NCBI GenBank assembly: GCA_949841355.1
Contig: CATKZP010000015.1
Coordinates: forward strand, 16,563-80,562
Direction: 5' to 3'
Source: an uncultured Oscillospiraceae bacterium
GTDB taxonomy: Bacteria; Bacillota; Clostridia; Oscillospirales; Oscillospiraceae
DNA length: 64,000 bases
In this document: piece after piece, positions 7,677 to 16,093 of the stretch
How the letters are laid out: each line of letters starts with the position of its first letter
How positions within the stretch are numbered: the first letter of the stretch is position 1
The notes under the pieces: model-generated
The model's input: only the letters and a program-made list of their open reading frames with translations
What the model was told of the DNA's origin: nothing
Database searches by the model: none
Program-made: the position numbers and the translations under genes

Positions 7677-8960
7677 ATGGCGGAAAACACCGGGAAAACC
7701 TGGAGAAATCAAGTGATTTACTCCATTTTTGTGCGTAACCACACCCAGGAAGGCACCTTCGAGGGGGTGCGCCGGGACCTGCCCCGCATCCGGGGGCTGG
7801 GCGTGGATGTGATCTGGCTGCTGCCCATCCATCCCATCGGGGAAAAGGCCCGCAAGGGCGTGCTGGGCAGTCCCTACGCCATTCGGGACTATCGGGCGGT
7901 CAACCCGGAGTACGGTACGCTGGACGAGTTCCGCCGCCTGGTGGACGAGGCCCACAGGCTGGGGATGAAGTGCGTCATCGACGTGGTGTATAATCACACC
8001 TCTCCCGACTCCGTGCTGGCGCAGGAACACCCGGAATGGTTCTACCACAAGGAGGACGGCTCCTTTGGCAACAGGGTGGGGGACTGGTCTGACATCATCG
8101 ACCTGGATTACCGGGACCGCGGGCTGTGGACCTATCAGATCGAGACGCTGAACTACTGGGCGTCCATGGTGGACGGCTTCCGCTGCGACGTGGCGCCGCT
8201 GGTGCCGCTGGGCTTCTGGCGGGAGGCTAGAGCGGCGGTGGAGAGCGTCCGCCCCGGCTGCCTGTGGCTGGCGGAGACGGTGGAGCCCAGCTTCATCGCC
8301 TCCCTGCGGGCGGAGGGCTTTGGCTGCCTGTCCGACTGCCAGACCTATGAGGCGTTCGACATCTGCTACGACTACGACATCTACCACGCCTTCCGGGGCT
8401 ATCTGGACGGCACGGCTCCCCTGGAGCGCTACGCCCAGGCGGTGAACCGGCAGGAAGTGATCTATCCCGACAACTACTGCAAGCTGCGCTTTCTGGAAAA
8501 CCACGACCAGCCCCGAGCGGCCTTCCTGGTGCCCGACGGGCCGTCCCTGCTCAACTGGACGGCCTTCAGCTTCTTCCAGAAGGGGACGGGCTTCATCTAC
8601 GCCGGGCAGGAGGCGGGCTGCGCCCATCTGCCCAACCTGTTTTACAAGGACCCGGTGGACTGGACGGGTCCGGACCGCTCGGAGCAGTTCCGGCGTCTGT
8701 GCGCGCTGAAAAAGCACCCGCTGATGGCGGACAGCGCCTATGAGGTCCACGCCCTGCCCGGGGACGTGCTGTGCGCCGTCCACCGCAAGGGGAGCCATCG
8801 GCTGACGGGTGTGTTCAGCGTGCGCGGCGCCAAGGCGCTGGTCCGGGTGGACATACCGGACGGCTGGTATGAAAACCTGTTCGACGGCGGCAGGGTGGAG
8901 GTGAAGGACGGGCGGCTGAGCTGCCACGGTGCGCCCATTATCATTGAGACGGCGCAGTGA
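7677..8960 (+). CDS. GH13-family glycoside hydrolase (alpha-amylase type)
   Basis: The product has 427 residues and no signal peptide, so it is cytoplasmic. The conserved regions of GH13 are present in order: DVVYNHT (103-108), GFRCDVAP with nucleophile Asp171, LAETVE with acid/base Glu200, and ENHDQPR with Asp277. A C-terminal beta domain of about 70 residues follows. The family cleaves or rearranges alpha-glucosidic bonds in maltodextrins or glycogen; the exact specificity is not evident. A ribosome site GGAGGAAT sits 8 bases before the ATG. The neighbours are not carbohydrate genes, so the gene appears to be a single unit. Confidence 0.85.
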   Translation: MAENTGKTWRNQVIYSIFVRNHTQEGTFEGVRRDLPRIRGLGVDVIWLLPIHPIGEKARKGVLGSPYAIRDYRAVNPEYGTLDEFRRLVDEAHRLGMKCVIDVVYNHTSPDSVLAQEHPEWFYHKEDGSFGNRVGDWSDIIDLDYRDRGLWTYQIETLNYWASMVDGFRCDVAPLVPLGFWREARAAVESVRPGCLWLAETVEPSFIASLRAEGFGCLSDCQTYEAFDICYDYDIYHAFRGYLDGTAPLERYAQAVNRQEVIYPDNYCKLRFLENHDQPRAAFLVPDGPSLLNWTAFSFFQKGTGFIYAGQEAGCAHLPNLFYKDPVDWTGPDRSEQFRRLCALKKHPLMADSAYEVHALPGDVLCAVHRKGSHRLTGVFSVRGAKALVRVDIPDGWYENLFDGGRVEVKDGRLSCHGAPIIIETAQ

Positions 8961-8990
8961 CGCGCCGGGCGTTTCCCACGGGGAAAATTC

Positions 8991-9021
8991 TGCATAACAG
9001 CCCGCAGGGATGGGCATACTA
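8991..9021 (+). promoter_or_regulatory. Sigma-G (forespore)-like promoter
   Basis: TGCATA (8991-8996), 18 bp, CATACTA (9015-9021). This agrees closely with the sigma-F/sigma-G consensus known from Bacillus and Clostridium, and no sigma-A alternative of equal quality is seen. It lies 33 bases before a coat-protein-like gene pair. Confidence 0.6.
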
Positions 9022-9053
9022 GGGGCACCAACGTCAAGGAGGGAACCCGAGCC

Positions 9054-9239
9054 ATGTCAAACCTGAGCACCAAGGAGCTGTCCGCGCTGGAGGATCAGCT
9101 GGGCTTCGAGCGGATGCTGTGCTGCAAGTATCAGGAGGCAGCCCAAACCACCACCGAAGCGGAGCTGAAAAACACCTATACCCAGTACGCCGCACAGCAC
9201 AAGCAGAATTATGAGACCCTGCTGAGCTTCCTGAAGTGA
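9054..9239 (+). CDS. Small spore-coat-like protein
   Basis: The product has 61 residues, is helical and starts after AAGGAGGG. Two helices (ELSALEDQLGFERMLCCKYQEAA and ELKNTYTQYAAQHKQNYETLLSFL) resemble half of a ferritin-like CotF bundle. It contains a CC pair. It is followed at 15 bases by a second coat-like gene, and both sit behind a sigma-G-like promoter, which supports expression during sporulation. Clostridia often carry such tandem short coat genes. The function is inferred from size, pattern and context. Confidence 0.65.
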   Translation: MSNLSTKELSALEDQLGFERMLCCKYQEAAQTTTEAELKNTYTQYAAQHKQNYETLLSFLK

Positions 9240-9253
9240 GGAGGAAACGCGCC

Positions 9254-9517
9254 ATGAAGGACAATGAGATCATCACCGACCTGCTGCTCACCGAAAAGAA
9301 GATGAGCACCAACTACAATCTGTTCGCCTCCGAGTGCACCAACGTGCAGCTGCGGGACGCCTTTGTCAACCTGCTGGTCCAGGGCCACAAGACCCAGACC
9401 CAGCTGTTTGAGGCCGGCAAGAAGAAGGGCTGGTACAAGGTGGAGCAGGCCCAGCCCCAGATGGTGGCCCAGGCGGAGCAGAAGTTCACCAACCAAGCTC
9501 CCACAGCCATGGGCTGA
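9254..9517 (+). CDS. CotF-like spore coat protein
   Basis: The product has 87 residues. It begins MKDNEIITDLLLTEKKMSTNYNLFASECTNVQLRDAFVNLL, the typical CotF-family start in which a helical bundle with Tyr, Glu and His residues forms a ferritin-like fold. The C-terminus is Gln/Ala-rich. A GAGGAGG ribosome site fixes the ATG at 9254; the in-frame upstream start at 9236 overlaps the preceding stop and is less likely. It is co-transcribed with the 61-residue coat-like gene and ends at a strong terminator. Confidence 0.78.
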   Translation: MKDNEIITDLLLTEKKMSTNYNLFASECTNVQLRDAFVNLLVQGHKTQTQLFEAGKKKGWYKVEQAQPQMVAQAEQKFTNQAPTAMG

Positions 9518-9546
9518 GCGGGAAACATTAAAAAATGCTAAAGTCT

Positions 9547-9578
9547 GCCCCCGGCGTCTGGAAACGCCGGGGGCTTTC
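9547..9578 (+). terminator. Rho-independent terminator after coat genes
   Basis: Perfect 11-bp stem GCCCCCGGCGT / ACGCCGGGGGC with a 6-base loop and a TTTCT tail. Confidence 0.85.
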
Positions 9579-9617
9579 TGCTATACTGGCGTTTAGTAAG
9601 CAAATGGGGGGAACACC

Positions 9618-10307
9618 ATGGAAAACGCCAACATCCTGGTCGTGGAGGACGACGCCGACATCAACCGCCTGCTGTGCACCATTTTGGAGAGCGCGGGCTA
9701 CGCCTGCCGGGCGGCCTTTTCCGGCAGCGAGGCCCTGCTGTGGGCGGAGAAATACGACTACGATCTCATCGTGCTGGACTTGATGCTCCCCGGCGTGACG
9801 GGGGAGGAGCTCATCGCCCGCATACGCCGGGGCAAGACCATGCCCATCATCGTGGCCTCCGCGAAGGTGGGGGTGTCCGACCGGGTAAACGTGCTCAAGC
9901 TGGGGGCGGACGACTTCATCCCCAAGCCCTTCGACAACGCCGAGGTGCTGGCCCGGGTGGAGGCCCAGCTGCGCCGCAGCCGCCAGTTTTCCTCGGCCAA
10001 GGCGGACGTGCTCACCGCGGGCCGCCTCACCCTGGACCGGGACAGCCACACCGCCAGCCTGGACGGGGAGGAGCTGCTTCTCACCGGCCGGGAGTTCGAC
10101 ATACTGGCGCTGCTGATGGAAAATCCCCGCCGGGCCTTTTCGCGGGCGCAGATTTACGAGGCGGTGTGGGGAGAGGACTTCTTAGGGGACGAGAACACGG
10201 TGAACGTCCATGTGAGCAATCTGCGGGCCAAGCTGGCCAAGGCGGACCCGGACCGGAGCTATATCAAAACTGTCTGGGGGATTGGGTTTAAGCTGGCCGA
10301 GGGGTGA
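9618..10307 (+). CDS. OmpR/PhoB-family response regulator
   Basis: The product has 229 residues. The receiver domain (1-120) has the acidic pocket (EDD at 10-12), the phospho-acceptor Asp54 in VLDLMLPG, and Lys in IPKPFD near residue 103. A winged-helix domain (about 130-229) binds DNA. The cognate kinase is probably the one at 12429-13328, separated from it by an ABC exporter. Direct TTTAGACTT repeats just upstream of the ABC operon, 64-83 bases after this gene's stop, are its likely target. The arrangement fits detoxification systems that sense peptides or cell-envelope stress. Confidence 0.92.
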   Translation: MENANILVVEDDADINRLLCTILESAGYACRAAFSGSEALLWAEKYDYDLIVLDLMLPGVTGEELIARIRRGKTMPIIVASAKVGVSDRVNVLKLGADDFIPKPFDNAEVLARVEAQLRRSRQFSSAKADVLTAGRLTLDRDSHTASLDGEELLLTGREFDILALLMENPRRAFSRAQIYEAVWGEDFLGDENTVNVHVSNLRAKLAKADPDRSYIKTVWGIGFKLAEG

Positions 10308-10370
10308 GCCTGGGGGCGCTGTCCTTTTCCCGCGGAGCCGAGGGACGGCTTTGCGGGGACCCAATTGGCA

Positions 10371-10424
10371 TTTAGACTTTCTTTAGACTTCCTTTGAGGA
10401 GTTTTGGCCTTTCCGCGCTATGAT
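10371..10424 (+). promoter_or_regulatory. Direct-repeat operator and promoter of the ABC exporter
   Basis: TTTAGACTT occurs at 10371-10379 and again at 10382-10390, an 11-bp period, with a TTTGAGG third partial repeat. An 11-bp period is typical of OmpR-family dimers. TATGAT at about 10419-10424 is a likely -10 box, placing the repeats on and upstream of the -35 region, as for an activator. Confidence 0.55.
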
Positions 10425-10456
10425 GACATCAATCTAAACAGAAAGGCGGAAACGCT

Positions 10457-11383
10457 ATGATTGAAAATACGGCTGTCATGGCCGCCTACGGCCTGCAAAA
10501 GGTCTATGGAACGTGTAAAGCGCTGGACGGGGTGAACATGCAGGTGCGCCGGGGAGATATCTACGGCATGGTGGGGCGCAACGGTGCGGGCAAGACCACC
10601 CTCATGCGCATGGTCACCGGCCAGTCGGAGCCCACCGGGGGAGAGATGGAGCTGTTCGGCGCGTCGGGGAAGGAGATGCGGCTCCAGCGCTCCCGCACCG
10701 GGGTCATGATTGAGATTCCCTCTTTCTCTCCGTTCCTCACCGCCCAGGAAAACCTGGAGTATTACCGCCTCCAGCGGGGCATCCCCGGAAAGCATGTGGT
10801 GGACGAGGTGCTGGAACAGGTGGACCTGAAGGATACGGAAAAAAAGAAGTTTAAATCCTTCTCCCTGGGCATGAAGCAGCGGCTGGGCCTGGCGCTGGCG
10901 CTGATGAACCACCCGGACTTCCTCATTCTGGACGAGCCCATCAACGGCCTGGACCCGGAGGGGGTGGCCGAATTCAGGCAGATTCTGCGCACGCTCAACC
11001 GGGAGCGGCAGACCACCATTCTGATTTCCAGCCACATCCTGTCCGAGCTGTCCAACGTGGCCACCCGGTACGGCTTTATGGACAAGGGCAGGATTTTAGA
11101 GGAGATCTCCGCCGAAGCCCTCCACGACAAATGCCGCACCTGCCTGCGGCTGGAGGTGGACGACGCTGCCCGGGCCGCCGCCACGCTGCAAAGCCAGCTG
11201 GGTACGGACAAGTTCGAGGTGCTGCCCGGCAACGTGGTGCAGCTCTACGACTGTCTGGACGACCCCAAGCGGGCGTCCTACGCCCTGGCGCAGAACGGCG
11301 TGGCCCTGCTGGCCATGGAGCAGAAGGGCGCGGATCTGGAAGCGTACTTCCTGGAGCTGATCGGAGGTGGCCGCCATGCTTAA
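10457..11383 (+). CDS. ABC transporter ATP-binding protein
   Basis: The product has 308 residues. Walker A is GRNGAGKTTL (about residues 37-46), the signature is LGMKQRLGLALAL and Walker B is FLILDEP. The ABC domain ends near residue 230, and a C-terminal extension of about 75 residues is typical of bacitracin/lantibiotic-type exporters (BcrA-like). It pairs with the permease encoded with an 8-base overlap downstream. The direct repeats upstream suggest control by the response regulator at 9618. The substrate is unknown; an antimicrobial peptide is the usual guess for this family. Confidence 0.88.
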   Translation: MIENTAVMAAYGLQKVYGTCKALDGVNMQVRRGDIYGMVGRNGAGKTTLMRMVTGQSEPTGGEMELFGASGKEMRLQRSRTGVMIEIPSFSPFLTAQENLEYYRLQRGIPGKHVVDEVLEQVDLKDTEKKKFKSFSLGMKQRLGLALALMNHPDFLILDEPINGLDPEGVAEFRQILRTLNRERQTTILISSHILSELSNVATRYGFMDKGRILEEISAEALHDKCRTCLRLEVDDAARAAATLQSQLGTDKFEVLPGNVVQLYDCLDDPKRASYALAQNGVALLAMEQKGADLEAYFLELIGGGRHA

Positions 11384-12155
11384 CTACATCCGCGCAGAGA
11401 TATACAAGCTGCTGCACCGGCCCTACACCTATATCACCCTGGGGATTATGCTGGTGCTGGAGGGGCTGTACGCCTCAATGTTTGCCTTCCACAACAGCCA
11501 TTCCCTGGTCACCCCCTTCGGCGGGGCTGTCGCCACCCTCGTGGAGATGGGAAGCATCGGTTTCTGTATCTGCCTGATTACCGGGGATATCGTGTTCGCC
11601 GCGCAATACAAGAACTCCACCCTGAAAAACGAGGTGTCCTTCGGCCTGAGCCGCACCCAGATTTACCTGGGCAAGCTCCTGGCCCAGACTCTGCTGTCCC
11701 TGGCGTACCTGGTGGTGATGATGGCCTTTTTCATCGGTCTGTGCGCCGTCTGCCTGCCCATGAATGGGCCCGCCGGATTCTACTCCTCCCAGGATGCCCT
11801 GATTATTGTGGGCTACTTTCTGGCGGCGGGCATCCCCCTGTGGATCGGCGGACAGGCGGCGGTCTGTATGTGCCAATTCCTGGTCAACGGGGAGATGGCC
11901 AGCTCCTTTCTCTACGTGGGCGTCGTGTTCGTGCTGGACACCACGCTGGAGGTGGCGGGTCTGCTGAGTCAGGGCTGGTTTGGGAATGTGCTGGTCAAGA
12001 TTTCCGGGTACTTCCCCAATACCATGCTGAACAACGCCAAGTCCGTGGTGGGCGACCTGGTCTATCTGGGGCAGGCGTGGCTGGTGGGGGCGTTCTGGCT
12101 GGCGGCCTGCACCGCCGTCGGGCTGTACGCCTTCCACAAAAAAGAGATCAAATAG
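11376..12155 (+). CDS. ABC-2-type transporter permease
   Basis: The product has 259 residues and about six membrane segments, beginning near MLNYIRAEIYKLLHRPYTYITLGIMLVLEGLY, as in BcrB-like permeases. The ATG at 11376 follows GGAGGT by 7 bases; a GTG nine bases earlier overlaps this ribosome site and is less likely. The overlap with the ATPase gene suggests translational coupling. It should form the channel of the exporter regulated by the flanking two-component system. Confidence 0.85.
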   Translation: MLNYIRAEIYKLLHRPYTYITLGIMLVLEGLYASMFAFHNSHSLVTPFGGAVATLVEMGSIGFCICLITGDIVFAAQYKNSTLKNEVSFGLSRTQIYLGKLLAQTLLSLAYLVVMMAFFIGLCAVCLPMNGPAGFYSSQDALIIVGYFLAAGIPLWIGGQAAVCMCQFLVNGEMASSFLYVGVVFVLDTTLEVAGLLSQGWFGNVLVKISGYFPNTMLNNAKSVVGDLVYLGQAWLVGAFWLAACTAVGLYAFHKKEIK

Positions 12156-12156
12156 T

Positions 12157-12197
12157 GGGCTTCAGCCGGGCCGGGAGGGTCCGGCTAAAGCCCTTTT
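12157..12197 (+). terminator. Hairpin after the ABC permease
   Basis: GGGCTTCAGCCGG / CCGGCTAAAGCCC pair with one mismatch, followed by TTTT. It probably reduces rather than stops transcription into the downstream kinase genes. Confidence 0.6.
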
Positions 12198-12209
12198 GCG
12201 AGGGGTTCC

Positions 12210-12407
12210 ATGAAAACGACGCTTACTTTGCTTCCCACTGAGCTTTACAGGGTGCTGTTTGGGACGAATCTTGGCATTATGGGTCCTGTCCTGCTGATTG
12301 CGCTGGGGCTGTGGCTGGGGCGGGGGGACCGCTCGCCCTGGTATGTCAAATTGATCCTTTTCATGCTGCTGGCGATGCTGTTCCTCATCATGTTCGGCTT
12401 TCTGTGA
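12210..12407 (+). CDS. Small two-helix membrane protein
   Basis: The product has 65 residues with two hydrophobic segments (about 20-38 and 46-64) joined by a short charged loop (GRGDRSPWYVK). A GAGGGG ribosome site precedes the ATG. It lies between the ABC permease and the histidine kinase, whose start is 21 bases downstream, so it may belong to the sensing complex. No family is recognised. Confidence 0.6.
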   Translation: MKTTLTLLPTELYRVLFGTNLGIMGPVLLIALGLWLGRGDRSPWYVKLILFMLLAMLFLIMFGFL

Positions 12408-12428
12408 CAGGGAAGGGGGCTTTTAGCC

Positions 12429-13328
12429 ATGAAAACCGTCCTGATTATCGCGCTGGCTCTGGCGTGCGCCGGCCTCATCGCGCGTCAGGCCACATTGGAA
12501 AGGGGGCTGCGCCTGGCCGCCCGCCGGATGCGGGAGCAGATGGCGGACCAGACCACCGCCCGGCTGGCCCTGCCCTGTCCCAGCGCCGGGGCGGAGGAGC
12601 TGCTGGTCTGCCTCAACCAGCTCTTGGAGCTGCGGCAGGAGGAGCGGGCGGTCTACCGCCGGAAGGAGCAGGCCCTGCGGCAGCAGATCGCCAACGTGTC
12701 CCACGACCTGCGCACGCCGCTGACCTCCATTCTGGGCTATTTGCAGCTGCTGGAGGAGGATGGGCTGTCTCCGGAGAAAAAAGCGGAATACCTGGCGGTG
12801 GTGGAGGGGCGGGCCCGCACCCTTCAGGTGTTCATCGCCACGTTCTATGACCTGTCCCGCATCGAGGGGGGCGAGCTGCCCCTGGAGCGGGAGAAGGTGG
12901 ACCTGGGCCGGGCGCTGTCCGACCAGCTGGCGGCGGCCTATGAGCAAATCGAGGCGGCGGGGCTGGCGGTGGAGGTGGACATGGAGCCCAACCTGCCCCC
13001 GGTGTGGGCGGACAGCGGCGCGGCGACCCGGATTTTCTCCAACCTGCTCACCAACGCCCTTCGCCACGGGAGGGACACCTTGAGCGTCCGGCTGTATCGG
13101 AAGGGGAACCAGATTGTGTCCGCCTTCTCCAACCGGGCGGAGGACCTCACCGCCGAGGACGCCGCCCACGTGTTCGAGCGGTTCTACACCGCCGACAAGA
13201 TGCGAACGGGGCAGTCCACGGGGCTGGGGCTGGCCATCGTCAAGGCCCTGGCGGAGCGCATGGGCCACGCCACCGCCGCCCGCTGGGAGGCCGGGGTGTT
13301 CACCGTGGAGGTCAGGTGGACGATCTGA
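12429..13328 (+). CDS. Sensor histidine kinase
   Basis: The product has 299 residues. One N-terminal membrane helix (3-18) is followed by a short linker without an extracellular domain, the H-box NVSHDLRTPLTS with His92, and a HATPase_c domain with N-box (NLLTNALRHGR) and G-box (STGLGLAIVKAL). Kinases of this size without an external sensor usually read the state of a partner ABC transporter. The exporter genes at 10457-12155 and the response regulator at 9618 complete the system. The order regulator, ATPase, permease, small protein, kinase is unusual, because regulator and kinase are normally adjacent. Confidence 0.9.
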   Translation: MKTVLIIALALACAGLIARQATLERGLRLAARRMREQMADQTTARLALPCPSAGAEELLVCLNQLLELRQEERAVYRRKEQALRQQIANVSHDLRTPLTSILGYLQLLEEDGLSPEKKAEYLAVVEGRARTLQVFIATFYDLSRIEGGELPLEREKVDLGRALSDQLAAAYEQIEAAGLAVEVDMEPNLPPVWADSGAATRIFSNLLTNALRHGRDTLSVRLYRKGNQIVSAFSNRAEDLTAEDAAHVFERFYTADKMRTGQSTGLGLAIVKALAERMGHATAARWEAGVFTVEVRWTI

Positions 13329-13369
13329 CCCGGCTTAAGGGTTTGCCTTGTCAATTTTAACAAACAGTT

Positions 13370-13400
13370 AAAGGGTTGGCGGTTTACGCCAACCCTTTTC
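13370..13400 (+). terminator. Rho-independent terminator after the kinase gene
   Basis: Perfect 12-bp stem AAAGGGTTGGCG / CGCCAACCCTTT with a 5-base loop and a TTTT tail. A possible promoter for the next gene (TTTACG, 17 bp, TATGAT at 13406-13411) overlaps it. Confidence 0.85.
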
Positions 13401-13455
13401 TGTGGTATGATATGCCATAGCACCGTCAAATTACGACAAAAAGGAGCTTGCTTTT

Positions 13456-15966
13456 ATGGCTCAGCAGTCAGCGCAGTTCCAGCAGGCCCCGCCCCCCAAG
13501 CGCGGGCGGAACGACAAAATACAGTCCCGCCGCAGGGAGGAGCGCCCCGCCCGGGACCGCCGGGAGCCGGAGCGCATCTTTCCCGACCCCAAGCTGGGCC
13601 TGACCACCGCCCAGGCCACCCAGCTCCTGGAGCAGGGCATGGGAAACGAGGCGGTGGCCTCCAACGCCAAGAGCACCGGCCAGATCATCCGGGAGAACAC
13701 CCTCACCTTCTTCAACCTGGTGTTTGTGGTGCTGGCGGCGCTGCTGGTGGTGTCCGGCAACTTCCGGGATATGATGTTTTTGGGCATCGCCGTGGTCAAT
13801 TCCGTCATCGGCATCATCCAGCAGCTGCGCTCCCGGGCCACCCTGGAAAAGCTCACCCTGCTCAGCGAGGCCAGGGTGAAGGTGGTGCGGGACGGCCAGC
13901 TGGGCACCGTTCCCCTCCACAAGCTGGTGCGGGAGGACATCGTGGAGCTGGGCGCGGGGGATCAGATCCCTGCCGACGGCCCGGTGATGTCCGGCCAGGT
14001 GACGGTGAACGAGGCCCTCATCACCGGCGAGGCCGACCCCATCACCAAAAACCCCGGCGACGAGCTTTTGAGCGGCAGCTTCGTGGTATCCGGCAAGTGC
14101 CGGGCCCGGCTGGACCGGGTGGGCTCGGCAAGCTACGCCGCCCGGCTGTCCCTGGAGGCTAAGGCCGACCAGGGGGTGGGCCGGTCGGAGATGATGAAGT
14201 CGCTGGACAAGCTGATCCGGTTCATCGGCTTCGCCCTCATCCCCATCGGGGCGGCGCTGTTTTATAACGAGCTGGTGGTGCAGGAGAACGCCTTCAACCA
14301 GGCCGTTCCCGCGGTGGTGGCCGCCCTCATCGGCATGATCCCCGAGGGGCTGTACCTGCTCACCAGCGTGGCGCTGGCGGTGTCGGTGATGCGCCTTGCC
14401 CAGCGCCAGACCCTGGTGCACGAGATGAGCGCGGTGGAGACCCTGGCCCACGTGGACGTCCTGTGCGTGGACAAGACGGGCACCATCACCCAGCCGGAGA
14501 TGTCGGTGCGGGAGGTGGTTCCCCTGGACGAGGACCGCTGTCCCGCCGGGAAGGTGGAGGAGATCTTCAACGCCTATTATCAGGCCATCGATGCGGACAA
14601 CGACACCGCCCGGGCCATGGCGGCGCGGTTCCACAAGTCCTCCATCTGGCAGGTGGAGCGCACGGTGCCCTTCACCTCGGCCAACAAGTGGTCGGCGGTG
14701 GTGTTCCGGGGCTACGGGGCCTACGTGGTGGGGGCGCCGGAGTTCATTATGAAGGCCCGGTACGCCGATTTGGAGCACATGGTGGCTCCCTATCAGGCCC
14801 AGGGCTGCCGTGTGCTGCTGCTGGCGAAATGCGCCGGCGCCCCCACCATGGAGGGGGGCATCGTGGGCGGGGTGGAGCCCCTGGCCCTGGCGGTCATCAG
14901 CAACCCCGTGCGGGCGGAGGCGCCGGACACCTTCCGCTACTTTGCCCAGCAGGGAGTGACGGTGAAGGTTATCTCAGGGGACAATCCGGCCACCGTGTCC
15001 GCCGTAGCGGTGGAGGCGGGCATTGCGGGGGCGGAGCGCTATGTGGACGCCGCCACCCTCAAAGAGCCCGCCGACTACGCCCGGGCGGTGCGGGAGTATA
15101 ACGTATTCGGCCGCGTTACCCCGGACCAGAAGCGCAAGCTGGTGAAGGCCCTGCAAAAGGCGGGCCACACCGTGGCCATGACGGGGGACGGCGTCAACGA
15201 CGTGCTGGCGCTGAAGGACGCGGACTGCGGCATCGCCATGGCCTCCGGCGCGGAGGCGGCGTGCCAGGTGGCCCAGGTGGTGCTGCTGGACTCCAACTTC
15301 GCCTCCATGCCCGAGGTGGTGCAGGAGGGACGGCGGGTCATCAACAACATCCAGCGGGCGGCGGCGCTGTATCTGGTGAAGAACATCATGTCCCTGTTTT
15401 TGTCCCTCATCAACCTGTTCGCCGGCTTCCCCTATCCCTTCATCCCCATTCAGCTCACCCTCATCAGCGCCCTGACCATCGGCGCGCCCTCCTTTGTGCT
15501 GGCGCTGGAGCCCAACCACGAGATCGTGAAGGGCCGGTTTATGACCAACGTGCTGCGCCGGGCGCTGCCGGGGGGGCTGACCAACGTGCTGCTCATCGTG
15601 GGCATCGAGCTGTTCACCCTGGCGTTCGCCTTTGAGCGGGTCACCCTGTCCACGCTGGCCACCGTCATCATGGGCGAGGTGGGCCTGCTGGTGCTCTACT
15701 ACATCTCTAAGCCGCTGGATTGGAAGCGGTGGACCCTGCTGGGAACCATGGCGGTGGCCTTTGTGGTGGCGGTGCTGGGCTTCGGCTCGTTCTTCCAGCT
15801 CACCCCGCTGGACTTCCAGTCGGGGCTGGTGATCGTGGTGTTTCTGCTGCTCACCCCGTCGGTGATCTACGTGCTGGAGCGGGGGGTGGACGCGGTGGTG
15901 CGCCTGATCGCCCTTTGCAGGAAAATGGCCCGGGAGTCGGACCGCGCCCGCCGGGAAAAGACATAA
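13456..15966 (+). CDS. P-type cation-transporting ATPase (CtpE-like)
   Basis: The product has 836 residues. The actuator motif is ITGEADPI, the phosphorylated Asp339 lies in VDKTGTIT, and the hinge is GDGVNDVLALKDADCGIAM. IPEGLYLLTSVALAVS marks the ion-binding membrane helix. No N-terminal heavy-metal domain or CPC motif is present, which argues against copper or zinc export. Overall it resembles the CtpE branch, linked in mycobacteria to calcium uptake. An unusual basic, disordered N-terminus (about 35 residues, RGRNDKIQSRRREERPARDRR) is present. It appears to be transcribed alone, between two terminators. Confidence 0.85.
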   Translation: MAQQSAQFQQAPPPKRGRNDKIQSRRREERPARDRREPERIFPDPKLGLTTAQATQLLEQGMGNEAVASNAKSTGQIIRENTLTFFNLVFVVLAALLVVSGNFRDMMFLGIAVVNSVIGIIQQLRSRATLEKLTLLSEARVKVVRDGQLGTVPLHKLVREDIVELGAGDQIPADGPVMSGQVTVNEALITGEADPITKNPGDELLSGSFVVSGKCRARLDRVGSASYAARLSLEAKADQGVGRSEMMKSLDKLIRFIGFALIPIGAALFYNELVVQENAFNQAVPAVVAALIGMIPEGLYLLTSVALAVSVMRLAQRQTLVHEMSAVETLAHVDVLCVDKTGTITQPEMSVREVVPLDEDRCPAGKVEEIFNAYYQAIDADNDTARAMAARFHKSSIWQVERTVPFTSANKWSAVVFRGYGAYVVGAPEFIMKARYADLEHMVAPYQAQGCRVLLLAKCAGAPTMEGGIVGGVEPLALAVISNPVRAEAPDTFRYFAQQGVTVKVISGDNPATVSAVAVEAGIAGAERYVDAATLKEPADYARAVREYNVFGRVTPDQKRKLVKALQKAGHTVAMTGDGVNDVLALKDADCGIAMASGAEAACQVAQVVLLDSNFASMPEVVQEGRRVINNIQRAAALYLVKNIMSLFLSLINLFAGFPYPFIPIQLTLISALTIGAPSFVLALEPNHEIVKGRFMTNVLRRALPGGLTNVLLIVGIELFTLAFAFERVTLSTLATVIMGEVGLLVLYYISKPLDWKRWTLLGTMAVAFVVAVLGFGSFFQLTPLDFQSGLVIVVFLLLTPSVIYVLERGVDAVVRLIALCRKMARESDRARREKT

Positions 15967-15975
15967 GCCGCGCAG

Positions 15976-16006
15976 ACAGCCGCCCAAGCCGGGCGGCTGT
16001 TTTTTG
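15976..16006 (+). terminator. Rho-independent terminator after the P-type ATPase
   Basis: Perfect 10-bp stem ACAGCCGCCC / GGGCGGCTGT with a 5-base loop, then TTTTTG. Confidence 0.9.
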
Positions 16007-16035
16007 TTGCAATTCCCATCCCGGCGCGCTATAAT
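16007..16035 (+). promoter_or_regulatory. Promoter of the DUF975 gene
   Basis: TTGCAA (16007-16012), 17 bp, TATAAT (16030-16035), 59 bases before the start codon. Confidence 0.65.
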
Positions 16036-16093
16036 AAAAAAAGAGGGCGAGGGGCGGCGCGGACCGTCCCGAGCCAAGAGAGAGGGAGGTATC

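Noticed and set aside
7623..9017. 464-residue minus-strand frame opposite the GH13 gene
   Set aside because: The plus-strand frame has all catalytic motifs of GH13; the opposite frame is an antisense shadow rich in His/Gln/Val/Arg.
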